NCBI RefSeq assembly: GCF_001665605.1
Contig: NZ_LZSV01000011.1
Span: 186,001 to 250,000, forward strand
Origin: Mycobacterium sp. 852014-50255_SCH5639931
Lineage (GTDB): Bacteria > Actinomycetota > Actinomycetes > Mycobacteriales > Mycobacteriaceae
DNA length: 64,000 bases
Direction of reading: 5' to 3'
In this document: piece by piece, positions 51,432-59,697 of the stretch
Layout: every line of letters starts with the position of its first letter
How positions within the stretch are numbered: position 1 is the first letter of the stretch
Notes under the pieces: model-generated
Seen by the model: only the letters and a program-made list of their open reading frames with translations
Told to the model about the DNA's origin: nothing
Database searches by the model: none
Program-made: the position numbers and the translations under genes

Positions 51432-52349
51432 GTGTGGCAGAGGAGTCAAGCCATTCGCGGATCGACGTCTGCGCCGACCGCCCGGGTGCTCGACGTTGTC
51501 GAGCTCCTGGCCCGGTCCGGGAATGCGCGGCTGCGGTTCTCCGACATCGTGCGCGAGCTCGGGCTCACCCAGGCGACCGCACACGCGATTCTCAAGACGC
51601 TGTGCGACCGGGGATGGGCCAGCCGCGATCCGGTCGCCAAGACGTTCACCCTCGGCCCGGCGTTGGCCGTCGTGGCGGCGCGGACGGACACCGCCCGGCC
51701 GCTCGCGCACGCGGCCCGTGCCGCGGCACTGCGGTTGTCCCGTGACGTCGGCTACGCCTGCTCCGTGGTCGAGCGTTTCGGAGATTCGTTGGTGGTCACC
51801 GCTTTTGAGGGCGAGCCCGCCACTCAACCGTCCGGAATTCCGGGCGATCGGATCCCGTATGCCCCGCCCTTCGGGGTCGCGCTCGCCGCGTGGGACGACG
51901 AGGAGCAACAACGCGCGTGGATCCGCCGCGGTGCGGGCAACAATCCCGATCGCACCCGGCGGCTCGAACAGGTGCTGGAGCACACGCGCGAGCGCGGCTT
52001 CGACGTCGACTGGACGACGCCCGCACTGGCCCAGGCGGTGCAGGTGGTCGGCACGCTGGACAGCGACGAGATGCCCACGCCGGTGCGACACATCTTGGAT
52101 CAGTTGCTCGTCGAGTTCACCACCATCGGCTTCCTCTCCGACGACAACCCGGGGCGGCGCAAGCAACCCGTGGTGACCATCGCCGCACCGGTTTTCGAGG
52201 AAGGACACGTTGCGCTGATGGTGGCCGTCCATCCGCTGTGCCCGCTGTCGGCGCGGCAGATCCGGGTCATCGGCAAACGCCTGACCGACGAAACGATGGC
52301 GATCAGCCTGCCCCCGGCGCGACCCGACGCGGTCGATCGCGCCGTCTAG
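51432..52349 (+). CDS. IclR family transcriptional regulator
   Basis: IclR-type regulator of 305 residues. The N-terminal winged helix (about 15-78) contains TARVLDVVELLARSGNARLRFSDIVRELGLTQATAHAILKTLCDRGWASRD, and the C-terminal effector domain has the FEGEP and PYAPPFGVALAAW segments plus a late ISLPP end. GTG start. It is divergent from the zinc dehydrogenase-SnoaL-SDR operon and 9 bp upstream of a LysR gene, so it probably controls both flanks in response to a small aromatic or acyl ligand. Confidence 0.88.
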   Translation: MWQRSQAIRGSTSAPTARVLDVVELLARSGNARLRFSDIVRELGLTQATAHAILKTLCDRGWASRDPVAKTFTLGPALAVVAARTDTARPLAHAARAAALRLSRDVGYACSVVERFGDSLVVTAFEGEPATQPSGIPGDRIPYAPPFGVALAAWDDEEQQRAWIRRGAGNNPDRTRRLEQVLEHTRERGFDVDWTTPALAQAVQVVGTLDSDEMPTPVRHILDQLLVEFTTIGFLSDDNPGRRKQPVVTIAAPVFEEGHVALMVAVHPLCPLSARQIRVIGKRLTDETMAISLPPARPDAVDRAV

Positions 52350-52358
52350 GCTCGGCGT

Positions 52359-53288
52359 ATGGAACTGCGGCAGTTGCGCTACTTCGTGGCCGTCGCAGAG
52401 GAGTTGCACTTCGGCCGCGCCGCGCAACGCGTGCACATCTCCGGACCGGCCCTGTCGCAACAGATCATCTCGCTGGAGCGGGAGTTGGGCGCCGACCTGT
52501 TCGTGCGGGACCGCCGGAGTGTTCGGCTGACCGAGGCCGGGCGGACCTTCCTTCCGGATGCGCGCCGAATCCTGTCTCTGGCCGACGATGCCAAGCACCG
52601 GCTGCGGCAGGCGGCCGCGCGCAGCACGCCGGTGCGCCTGGGTTACGTCAGCTGGCTGCCCGAGGACATCACCACGATGGTCGGGCCAGCGGCGGACGTG
52701 CGCCTCGACGAATGGGTGCTGCCCTCGCACACGCAGGCCGACCGCGTGGCCGAGGGCACCCTCGACATCGCGCTGGCATGGGTGACCGCCGGCCAGGTCG
52801 AGGAGCGCGGCCTGACGGCGCATCTGCTGCGGACCGAGCCGCTGCACGCGGTCATTCCCGGCATCAGTTCGACGGAACCCGTTGCTGCGCAACGGGTCAG
52901 CGTACTCATCGACGCGGACGAGTCGGCGTGGTCGTCGTGGAACCGGTACGCCGAGGAGTTCGCCGGCCACGCCGGCGCCCGCGTCGTCCACATCGATGAC
53001 GGCGGCATCACCGGCGACGCGTTCTACGCGCACGTGCGCAGGGTCTGCGCGCCCGTGCTCGCTTCGCCCAAACGCCACACCGCGGCGCTCCCGCCCAGCC
53101 TGGGTCAGCGTCCCGTCGCCGAACCGGTACCGCTGTGGACGTGGTCGCTGCTGCACCGCCGCGACGACGACCGCGCCAGCGTGCGCGGCGTCGTGGAAGC
53201 GCTGCTGGCGGTCGCGCGTACCCGCGATTGGCCGGCCACTCCCGCCGGCCCGTGGTGGGCGCCGGCCGACGACCCCCACCTGCGGTGA
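52359..53288 (+). CDS. LysR family transcriptional regulator
   Basis: LysR-type regulator of 309 residues. The N-terminal helix-turn-helix (1-62) is canonical: MELRQLRYFVAVAEELHFGRAAQRVHISGPALSQQIISLERELGADLFVRDRR. The C-terminal periplasmic-binding-like effector domain begins near residue 90 (VRLGYVSWLPED). It starts 9 bp after IclR and is probably co-transcribed with it; the MmgE/PrpD gene follows 93 bp later and may be its target. Confidence 0.9.
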   Translation: MELRQLRYFVAVAEELHFGRAAQRVHISGPALSQQIISLERELGADLFVRDRRSVRLTEAGRTFLPDARRILSLADDAKHRLRQAAARSTPVRLGYVSWLPEDITTMVGPAADVRLDEWVLPSHTQADRVAEGTLDIALAWVTAGQVEERGLTAHLLRTEPLHAVIPGISSTEPVAAQRVSVLIDADESAWSSWNRYAEEFAGHAGARVVHIDDGGITGDAFYAHVRRVCAPVLASPKRHTAALPPSLGQRPVAEPVPLWTWSLLHRRDDDRASVRGVVEALLAVARTRDWPATPAGPWWAPADDPHLR

Positions 53289-53381
53289 GAAGTCCCACCG
53301 AGCACTGGTAGGAGAACGGTCCTGGACGCCGGGCCGACGCTGCGGTTCAGTAAAAGTAAGCAGCCCGGAAGGCGAAAAAGC

Positions 53382-54788
53382 ATGGCAGAGAACTACGTTG
53401 TGGATGACCTGGCCGGCTTCGTCGTAGGCGCGGAGTGGGCCGATCTGACCGGACGTCCGCGCGCGCTGATGAAACGCAATGTGCTCGACAGCATCGCCTG
53501 CGCCGTCGGTTCCCTGGACGGGGAGCTCGTCGCGACGATTCGCGAACACACCGACCAGTTCAGCGGCGTGCCCACCGCGACTCTGGTGGGCGGCGGACGG
53601 GCGTCGGTGGACCAGGCCGCTTTCTTCAACGCGGTGCTGGTGCGCTACCCCGACCTGCTGGACACCTATCTGACGGTCGGAGGGCTGTGTCATCCCGCCG
53701 ATAACTTCGGCGCCGTCCTGGCCGTCGCCGAGCACACGGGCGCCAGCGGGGCGGACTTCCTGCTGGCACTGGCGGTCGCCTACGAGGTGCAGTGCCGTTT
53801 CAGCGCCCAGGTGCCGGTCATGGCTCGCGGGCTCAATCACGCGCTGCAGCTGTCGATGTCGGTGGCGGCAGGCACGGCGAAGCTGCTCGGTCTCAGCGTC
53901 GAGGAGACCGCCAACGCCATCTCCGCCGCCACGACCGACAACGTGTCGCTGGCGACGGTGCACGCCGAGCCGGTCTCGAACTGGAAGGGCATCTCGCCGG
54001 CCATCACCGGCATGCGCGCGGTGTACGCGACCATGCTGGCCGCCCGCGGCGTCACCGGACCCAGGTCGCTGTTCGAGGGTCCACACGGCCTGATGCAACT
54101 CTTCGACCAGCCCATCGATCTCGCGAACACCGACCGGCGGCTCACCTGCGTCGAACAGACCTACCTCAAGCAGTACTGCTCCCTCATCCACGGGCAGGTG
54201 GTCATCGACGCGGTCTTGGCCCTGCGCGCCGAGAACGACCTGCGCGGCGAGGATGTCGCCAGGGTGACGCTCGAGGTGTTCCAGGGCGCGTACGACTTCG
54301 CCGGCGGGGGAGCGTACGGCGCCAAGGACGATCCGCGCACCAAGGAGCAGGCGGACTACAACCTCAAATACCTCAGCGCGGTGGCACTCCTCGACGGCGG
54401 GGTGGGCCCCGAACAGCTGGAAACCGAGCGGGTTTCGCGAGCGGACGTGCGGGACCTGTTGACGCGTGTCGACGTCAAACCGGCCGCCGACCTGACCGCC
54501 GACTATCCTCGACGCACCGCGGCCCGGGTCCACCTGGTGACCCGCGACGGGCGGGAATTCGACCGCGAGCAAGCCGATTACGAGGGATCCCCGACCCGCC
54601 CCATGTCCTGGGAACGCGTGGCGGACAAGTTCGGGTGGCTGGCCGAGCCGTTCTGTGACAGGGCGCTGCGCGCCGACATCGTCGCGGCCGTCGACCACCT
54701 CGACGAGATCCCCGTCGCCGAACTCGCGGGCCTCCTGGGCGCGGCGAGCCCCACCGCCCAACGGCCGCGCACCAAGCCCCGGTTCTGA
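53382..54788 (+). CDS. MmgE/PrpD family protein
   Basis: Dehydratase- or decarboxylase-type protein of 468 residues in the fold of 2-methylcitrate dehydratase and cis-aconitate decarboxylase, cytosolic. Typical segments: RNVLDSIACAVGSLDG (about 32-47), HPADNFGAVLAVAEHTGASGADFLLALAVAYEVQCR (about 106-141) and LKQYCSLIHGQVVIDAVLAL (about 263-282). The substrate is unknown; the family removes water or CO2 from tricarboxylic or methylated acids. GGAAGG lies about 12 nt before the ATG. Preceded by a LysR gene. Confidence 0.87.
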   Translation: MAENYVVDDLAGFVVGAEWADLTGRPRALMKRNVLDSIACAVGSLDGELVATIREHTDQFSGVPTATLVGGGRASVDQAAFFNAVLVRYPDLLDTYLTVGGLCHPADNFGAVLAVAEHTGASGADFLLALAVAYEVQCRFSAQVPVMARGLNHALQLSMSVAAGTAKLLGLSVEETANAISAATTDNVSLATVHAEPVSNWKGISPAITGMRAVYATMLAARGVTGPRSLFEGPHGLMQLFDQPIDLANTDRRLTCVEQTYLKQYCSLIHGQVVIDAVLALRAENDLRGEDVARVTLEVFQGAYDFAGGGAYGAKDDPRTKEQADYNLKYLSAVALLDGGVGPEQLETERVSRADVRDLLTRVDVKPAADLTADYPRRTAARVHLVTRDGREFDREQADYEGSPTRPMSWERVADKFGWLAEPFCDRALRADIVAAVDHLDEIPVAELAGLLGAASPTAQRPRTKPRF

Positions 54789-54843
54789 AGGCGCGCCTGC
54801 GCGCCCCCTTGCATGGCCCGCCGCCCGCGGTCGATGATCGGCC

Positions 54844-55608
54844 ATGCGCAAAGATCAGGGCGGCAATCGGTGGGAGTTGGTCACCTGTGCGGTCGCGGGC
54901 CACACCACCTACGCGCCTGACGAGGAGGACCTGGCCGCGCGGCTGAGCGGCACCACCGGACTGGGCGAGGTCTGGCGCTGCCTGCGCTGCGGTGAATTCA
55001 CCGTGGGCGATCCGCACGGGCGGGGTCGGGCCGAGGACGCTCCGATGATTATGCGCGGCAAGGCTTTACGCCAGGCCATCATCATCCGGACACTCGCGGT
55101 GGAACGCCTGTTCCGGGCGGTGGTGATCGCGCTCGCCGCGTACGCGGTGTGGAAGTTTCGCGGTGCGCGGGGCGCCATCCAGGCCACCCTCGACCGCGAC
55201 CTGCCGATCTTTCGCGCCGCAGGATTCAAGGTCGATCAAATGACCATCGTGCACGAACTGGAAAAGGCGCTGGCCGCCAAGCCTTCCACCCTGGTTTTGC
55301 TGACCTTGATGCTGGCCGCCTACGCGCTGCTGGAGGTCGTCGAAGGCGTCGGCCTGTGGTTGCTCAAACGCTGGGGCGAGTACTTCGCGGTGATAGCCAC
55401 CTCGGTGTTCTTGCCGCTGGAGATTCACGACCTCGCCAAGGGCATCACGATGACCCGGCTGGTCACCTTCACCATCAACGTGGCCGCCGTGATCTACCTG
55501 CTGTTCTCGAAACGCCTGTTCGGCTTGCGCGGCGGCCGCGAGGCCTACGACGAGGAACGACGCGGCGAGCAGCTGCTCGATGTGGAGAAGGCCGCCGCCA
55601 AAGCCTGA
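54844..55608 (+). CDS. DUF2127 membrane protein with N-terminal zinc-ribbon-like segment
   Basis: Membrane protein of 254 residues. The N-terminal 60 residues hold WRCLRCGEFTVG, a CxxC half ribbon (with Cys at 16) characteristic of actinobacterial DUF2127 proteins. DUF2127 follows with four hydrophobic helices (about 88-105, 150-172, 180-198 and 205-222) and the motifs LEVVEGVGLWLLKRWGEYFAVIATSVFLPLEIHDL. The C terminus is charged and cytosolic. Function unknown. It ends 2 bp before the convergent thioesterase stop. Confidence 0.83.
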   Translation: MRKDQGGNRWELVTCAVAGHTTYAPDEEDLAARLSGTTGLGEVWRCLRCGEFTVGDPHGRGRAEDAPMIMRGKALRQAIIIRTLAVERLFRAVVIALAAYAVWKFRGARGAIQATLDRDLPIFRAAGFKVDQMTIVHELEKALAAKPSTLVLLTLMLAAYALLEVVEGVGLWLLKRWGEYFAVIATSVFLPLEIHDLAKGITMTRLVTFTINVAAVIYLLFSKRLFGLRGGREAYDEERRGEQLLDVEKAAAKA

Positions 55609-55610
55609 CG

Positions 55611-56225
55611 TCAGGTCGGCGACTGCCTGGGGTGGATGAAAATGCCTTCCGCTTCGACCGTGACGCCATCCTCATCGGCCAGGTGACCGACGGCGAACGT
55701 CTTGACGCCCTCGGTGCGCTCGACATGCGCCTGCACGCGTAGCGGCCGCTCCAGCTCGGTTCGGCGCCGGTAGCGCAGGGTGAGGGTGCCGGTGTAGGCG
55801 GGCCGGCCGGGCCGGTGCGCGGTCGCGCCGAGCACATGGTCGAGCACCAGCGCGCAGATGCCGCCGTGAACGTGGCCGGGCGGTCCCTCGTAGGCCGCGC
55901 CCAGGGTGAATTCCGACCACACCACGCCGTCCGGCTCGTGGTGGACCACCAACGGCGGTGCCACCGGGTTGCGCACCCCGACCACCGCGTTACCCCACGC
56001 GACGGTCTGGCCGTCGGGCAGGTAGTGCACGCCGACGGGCCCCGGCCGCGCCGCCTCGCCCAATTCGGCCGCGGCCACGTCGATCTTGGCCTGGGCCGCC
56101 GCCACCGCCGCCGGTTCCGCCTCGGTGCGGATGCTGATGTCGATCAGCCGGCGGATCGACTCGGCCAGCGGCGCGTAGACGGACTCGAGCCGGCTGAGGT
56201 CGATGCAGGGCGTTTGGTCATGCAT
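55611..56225 (-). CDS. hotdog-fold (PaaI-type) thioesterase
   Basis: Acyl-CoA thioesterase-like protein of 204 residues. An N-terminal helical region (about 1-60) precedes the hotdog domain, whose signature GPPGHVHGGICALVLDHVLGATAHRPGRP (about 118-146) contains the catalytic HGG...D pattern, and LTLRYRRRTELERPLRVQAHV the long beta strand. Such enzymes release CoA from aryl- or acyl-CoA esters. It is divergent from an SDR gene across 41 bp, so shared regulation is possible. Substrate unknown. Confidence 0.87.
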   Translation of the reverse strand: MHDQTPCIDLSRLESVYAPLAESIRRLIDISIRTEAEPAAVAAAQAKIDVAAAELGEAARPGPVGVHYLPDGQTVAWGNAVVGVRNPVAPPLVVHHEPDGVVWSEFTLGAAYEGPPGHVHGGICALVLDHVLGATAHRPGRPAYTGTLTLRYRRRTELERPLRVQAHVERTEGVKTFAVGHLADEDGVTVEAEGIFIHPRQSPT

Positions 56226-56266
56226 CCCGGCAACCTAACAGGACGGCTACTGGTAAGAACGGAGCG

Positions 56267-57118
56267 ATGGGCACTTATGCGGTCACCGGATCGGCTTCCG
56301 GGATGGGCCACGAGACGGCGCAGCGGCTCAAGGCCGACGGGCACACCGTGATCGGCGTCGACATCAAGAACGCCGATATCGTCGCCGACCTGTCGACGCC
56401 GCTCGGTCGCACGCAGGCCGCCGACGGCGTGCTGGCGGCCTCGGGCGGCAAGCTCGACGGTGCGGTGCTGGCCGCGGGCCTCGGGCCCAGCCCCGGTCGA
56501 GAACGCCTGCGCCAGATCGGGCAGGTCAATTATTTCGGCGTCGTCGAGCCGCTCGTCGCCTGGCAGCCGGCGCTGGCCGCGGCCGAAAGCGCGAAAGTGG
56601 TCGTCGTGGGGAGCAACTCGTCGACGACCGTGCCCCTCGTGCCGCGCCGGACGGTGAAGGCGCTGCTCGCCCATGATGCCGAGAAGGCGCTGCGGTCGGT
56701 GCGGCCGTTCGGTCCGGCCGCGTCGACGATGATGTATGCGGCGTCGAAGATCGCCGTCAGCCGCTGGGTGCGGCGACACGCGGTGCTGCCGGAATGGGCG
56801 GGCTCGGGTGTGCGCGTGAATGCCCTGGCGCCGGGAGCCATCATGACGCCGTTGCTGCAGGAACAGCTTGCGACGCCCCGGCAGGCCAAGGCCGTGCGGT
56901 CCTTTCCGGTGCCGCTCGGTGGCTTCGGCCAGGCGGGCCACATGGCCGACTGGATGTGCTTCATGCTGTCGGAGTCCGCCGAATTCCTCTGCGGCAGCGT
57001 GATTTTCGTCGATGGTGGCACCGACGCGTATTTCCGGGCCGACGATTGGCCGAAAGCGCCGGCGGCGCACGGGTTGCCGGGCTACCTGCGACGGTTCAGA
57101 CGTTCGGGAAGTGTGTGA
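56267..57118 (+). CDS. short-chain dehydrogenase/reductase (3-alpha-HSD-like)
   Basis: SDR of 283 residues. TGSASGMGHETAQRL (7-21) is the cofactor loop; VIGVDIKNADIVADLSTPLGR resembles 3-alpha-hydroxysteroid dehydrogenase-type SDRs, as does the absence of an intact NNAG (AAGLGPS). The catalytic pair is YAASKIA (about 161-167), and the C terminus CGSVIFVDGGTDAYFRADDWP is typical of that group. Divergent from a thioesterase gene. Substrate is likely a hydroxysteroid or similar ring alcohol (inference). Confidence 0.87.
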   Translation: MGTYAVTGSASGMGHETAQRLKADGHTVIGVDIKNADIVADLSTPLGRTQAADGVLAASGGKLDGAVLAAGLGPSPGRERLRQIGQVNYFGVVEPLVAWQPALAAAESAKVVVVGSNSSTTVPLVPRRTVKALLAHDAEKALRSVRPFGPAASTMMYAASKIAVSRWVRRHAVLPEWAGSGVRVNALAPGAIMTPLLQEQLATPRQAKAVRSFPVPLGGFGQAGHMADWMCFMLSESAEFLCGSVIFVDGGTDAYFRADDWPKAPAAHGLPGYLRRFRRSGSV

Positions 57119-57337
57119 CAAACGGCCGGCACTCGAGGCGCTCATCAGCGAACCGCCTTTGAATTCGTCCATGCCCCACACGCACCAGGTGTGACGGACG
57201 GCGGACCCTGCGGCGGGTGTGCGTCGCACCACAGTACGGCTTTTCGTGGCGTTCACCCCGGCGCGGCGCATCCGTAAAGCGGCCGCGGTGGAATTCAATG
57301 ATTCGGCGCACAGGCCGAACAGACGAAGGATCGAATC

Positions 57338-57502
57338 GTGGCAACACTGCCGTCCTGGATCAGCCAGAGCCCTGCCAACTTCGACATGGTGACACCCATC
57401 AAGGCGCGCGCCTGCGACGCGTGGCAGGCGGTGCGCAGAAGCGCGCCGCGCCGGGCCCGCACGAACGTGACGCTCATGCAGAGGGGCATCGAGCGCTGCT
57501 GA
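57338..57502 (+). CDS. short ORF with strong coding signature, possible true 5' end of the methyltransferase
   Basis: A 54-codon frame beginning GTG with GAAGGA 8 nt upstream. Codon use is strongly GC3-biased throughout, better than the overlapping methyltransferase frame. The product reads VATLPSWISQSPANFDMVTP and ends LMQRGIERC. I recognise no family. One base added at about 57495 would join MQRGIER to LLTGDYWNHN of the methyltransferase, so this may be the 5' end of that gene separated by an indel. The 219-bp gap before it holds no other recognisable signal. Confidence 0.5.
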   Translation: MATLPSWISQSPANFDMVTPIKARACDAWQAVRRSAPRRARTNVTLMQRGIERC

Positions 57503-58095
57503 CGGGCGACTACTGGAACCACAACGCCGCGTATCACGGCTGGCTGGTCGAACTCGCCGCGCGCCGCGGCGGCGATGTCCTGGATGTTGGGTGCGGTGAG
57601 GGGCTGGTGGCCCAGCGGCTAGCCGCGGTGTCGCGCAGGGTCGTCGGCATCGATGCCGACCCGTCCGCGGTCCGGCGGGCCGGGGATCGACTGAAGACCG
57701 CAAGCAACGTGTCGGTGCGGCTCGCCCGCTTCGAAGAGTTTCAGGCGCAACCACATTCGTTCGATCTCATCACATTCGTGGCGAGCCTGCACCACCTGCC
57801 ACTGCGTGAGACACTACGCAAAGTACGCGGAATGCTCAGGCCGGCAGGAGAACTCGCCGTCGTCGGTCTGTCGGCCAACAAGACCGTCGGCGACTGGGCA
57901 TGGTCCGCGCTGTGCACACCGGCGGCGCGCGCCGGGTCGTTACTGCACCGGGAGACCCGCGACATCGGCGTGGCCGTCGCCGATCCCCGGGAAAGTTTGC
58001 ACGAGATCCGCCGGGTAACCGCGGACGTGCTGCCTGGCGCGGTCATTCGGCGAGGCCTGTACTACCGATACCGCCTACTGTGGCGAAATCGCTGA
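57421..58095 (+). CDS. class I SAM-dependent methyltransferase, 5' end uncertain
   Basis: Rossmann-fold methyltransferase. DVLDVGCGEGLVAQRL (motif I, SAM glycine loop), VVGIDADPSAVRRA (acidic loop), and FDLITFVASLHHLPLRETLRKVRGMLRPAGELAVVGL (motifs II-III) are intact. Homology begins at LLTGDYWNHNAAYHGWL near 57495. The only in-frame start in reach is GTG 57421, without a ribosome site and overlapping the 54-codon frame. A lost base is suspected. Substrate unknown; the family methylates quinones, lipids or small metabolites. It overlaps the convergent CGNR gene by 21 bp. Confidence 0.75.
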   Translation: MAGGAQKRAAPGPHERDAHAEGHRALLTGDYWNHNAAYHGWLVELAARRGGDVLDVGCGEGLVAQRLAAVSRRVVGIDADPSAVRRAGDRLKTASNVSVRLARFEEFQAQPHSFDLITFVASLHHLPLRETLRKVRGMLRPAGELAVVGLSANKTVGDWAWSALCTPAARAGSLLHRETRDIGVAVADPRESLHEIRRVTADVLPGAVIRRGLYYRYRLLWRNR

Positions 58096-58677
58096 GCCGG
58101 TCGCGCGTTCACGTTCGCGGCGGCGGGCCCGGGACGCGCGCAGGTTGGCGGCGTTCCCGCACGTCTTGACGTCGTGCCAGACCCCGCTGTTGTTCTTGGA
58201 GCGGTCGTAGAACGTCGACGCGCAGCGGTGGTTATGGCAACGTTTGATCCGCCGCCAGGTACCTGCCTGCTGGCTGAGCAGAATCTCGGCCCACAGCGCC
58301 GAGGCGAGCCAGCGCCAGCCGGTGCCGCTGGGCTCCAGCCGCACCTCACCGGCTTCGGTGACTACGAGAGCTGCGGGGACGGCGCTTCGTCCACTGGGTG
58401 CCTCGCCGGCCACCAGTGAATCGAGCCTGGCCCTCAAGGCGCGCAGCTTGGCCAGGTCCCCGTCGTCGAACGTGGGCACCGGCACGTCAATGCCGCGGGC
58501 GGCCGACCAGGCGTACACCGCGTCCGCTACCCATTCGCCCGCGAGCGCGGCGTCGGCGAGCAGGTCCGGGCCGTACCCCTCGATTCCCCTCGTGTTGACG
58601 AAGTCCTGAACCAGGCCCAGACCTCCCGGTGCCGCGGTGATGCCGTACCGCTGTGACGCGGACCATGTAACAGACAT
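58075..58677 (-). CDS. CGNR zinc-finger (ABATE-domain) putative regulator
   Basis: Protein of 200 residues. The N-terminal ABATE-like domain (about 15-130: LGLVQDFVNTRG) is followed by the C-terminal CGNR treble-clef finger, RCHNHRCASTFYDRSKNN...WHDVKTCGNAANLRASR, with ligands C-C...C and the CGN signature (about 144-180). CGNR proteins are treated as DNA-binding stress regulators, but few are studied. It is divergent from an SDR gene across nested inverted repeats and probably regulates itself and that gene. The start codon lies within the repeat. Confidence 0.85.
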   Translation of the reverse strand: MSVTWSASQRYGITAAPGGLGLVQDFVNTRGIEGYGPDLLADAALAGEWVADAVYAWSAARGIDVPVPTFDDGDLAKLRALRARLDSLVAGEAPSGRSAVPAALVVTEAGEVRLEPSGTGWRWLASALWAEILLSQQAGTWRRIKRCHNHRCASTFYDRSKNNSGVWHDVKTCGNAANLRASRARRRERERATGSAISPQ

Positions 58678-58702
58678 AACTAAAAGTTACTTGACTATGT
58701 CT
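58672..58702. promoter_or_regulatory. nested inverted repeats between CGNR and SDR genes
   Basis: Outer arms AGACATA (58672-58678) and TATGTCT (58696-58702) match perfectly. Inside lies TAACT-AAA-AGTTA (58677-58689). The structure covers the CGNR start codon (58675-58677), so occupancy would block its translation start and transcription. Confidence 0.55.
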
Positions 58703-58762
58703 CACTCGTCAATTACGTTGACAGAATCAAACGCTTAATACCTACGTCAAGGAGTGCGCATC

Positions 58763-59458
58763 ATGGTCAACATCAAGGGGTCGACGGTCGTGGTCACGGG
58801 CGGACAGCGCGGGCTCGGCAAGACCCTCGTGGACGAGTTGTTGCGGCGGGGCGCGGCCAAGGTGTACGCCACGGCGCGGGCACCCAAGCCGAGCGCGGAT
58901 CCGCGGGTGGTCAGTGTCGAGTTGGACGTCACAAAGCCGGAGTCGGTTGCGGCCCTTGCTGTTTCGGCTCCGGATGCCGAGATAGTGATCAACAACGCGG
59001 GTGTGCTCGGTGCGCGGAAGCTGCTCGAGAACGACATCGAGGAAGTGCGCGCGGTGTTCGAGACGAACTACTTCGGGGCGCTGCGCGTCGCAAAGGCGTT
59101 CGCGCCGATCCTGGCCGGCAACGGTGGAGGAGCCCTGGTCGACATCGCCTCGATCTTGTCCTGGATGCCCGGCTCGGGTGGGTACGGGGACTCCAAGGCG
59201 GCGCTGTGGTCGGCGACTAATTCGTTGCGGATCGAACTGGAGAAGCAGAGCACCCTGGTCGTCGCCGCGCACCTCAGCTTCACGGACACCGAGATGACCT
59301 CTGGCTTCGACGCGCCCAAGAACGACCCGCGCGACGTGGCGCGGGCGATCGTCGACGGCATCGAACACGACGACACCGAGGTGTTGGCCGACGACGACAG
59401 CCGTTACGTCAAGGCGGCGCTGTCCGGGCCGGTCGAGGCGCTGCCCCGGATGCCGTAA
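58763..59458 (+). CDS. short-chain dehydrogenase/reductase
   Basis: SDR of 231 residues. VVVTGGQRGLGKTLVDEL (9-26) is the cofactor loop, INNAGVLG the sheet-4 motif, and YGDSKAALW (about 146-154) the catalytic pair with Ser in ASILSWMPGSGG. ATG at 58763 has AAGGAG 8 nt upstream, deciding the start over the GTG at 58754. Homologues often sit beside CGNR or TetR regulators and reduce small carbonyls. Hairpins follow its stop. Confidence 0.88.
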   Translation: MVNIKGSTVVVTGGQRGLGKTLVDELLRRGAAKVYATARAPKPSADPRVVSVELDVTKPESVAALAVSAPDAEIVINNAGVLGARKLLENDIEEVRAVFETNYFGALRVAKAFAPILAGNGGGALVDIASILSWMPGSGGYGDSKAALWSATNSLRIELEKQSTLVVAAHLSFTDTEMTSGFDAPKNDPRDVARAIVDGIEHDDTEVLADDDSRYVKAALSGPVEALPRMP

Positions 59459-59467
59459 GCATGAAGG

Positions 59468-59500
59468 TCTGCCCGAAGGCAGATCCCCGTCTTAAGACGG
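59468..59500 (+). terminator. hairpin pair after the SDR gene
   Basis: TCTGCC-CGAA-GGCAGA (59468-59483) forms a 6-bp stem with a tetraloop 10 bases after the stop, followed by the 14-bp palindrome CCGTCTTAAGACGG (59487-59500). No U-tract follows, as is common for mycobacterial terminators. An open frame at 59461-59673 across it lacks homology and is not called. The rest of the 239-bp gap shows nothing I recognise. Confidence 0.5.
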
Positions 59501-59697
59501 TGGGTCAATCAGGCCCTTGCGGATGGCCTCGCCCAAAAATGGGCTTGCTGCACTTCGGGCAGACCACCGGGTTGACCCGGCATCACCACGGTCGCACGCA
59601 CCGGCCGGCGCTTCGACGGGCGAAGGTCCCGAATGCATCGGCCGAAGGTCACATTCACACCGTGCCCCGCTGACGGTCCGCGTGTTTGGATAGCGAC

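Noticed and set aside
51420..54851. 1143-residue open frame on the minus strand
   Set aside because: It is antisense to the IclR, LysR and MmgE/PrpD genes, is rich in R, G, H and Q with no domain, and reflects the GC3 bias of the real genes.
59461..59673. 70-residue frame after the SDR gene
   Set aside because: It spans two hairpins, has poor third-position GC and no family resemblance; better read as terminator and spacer.
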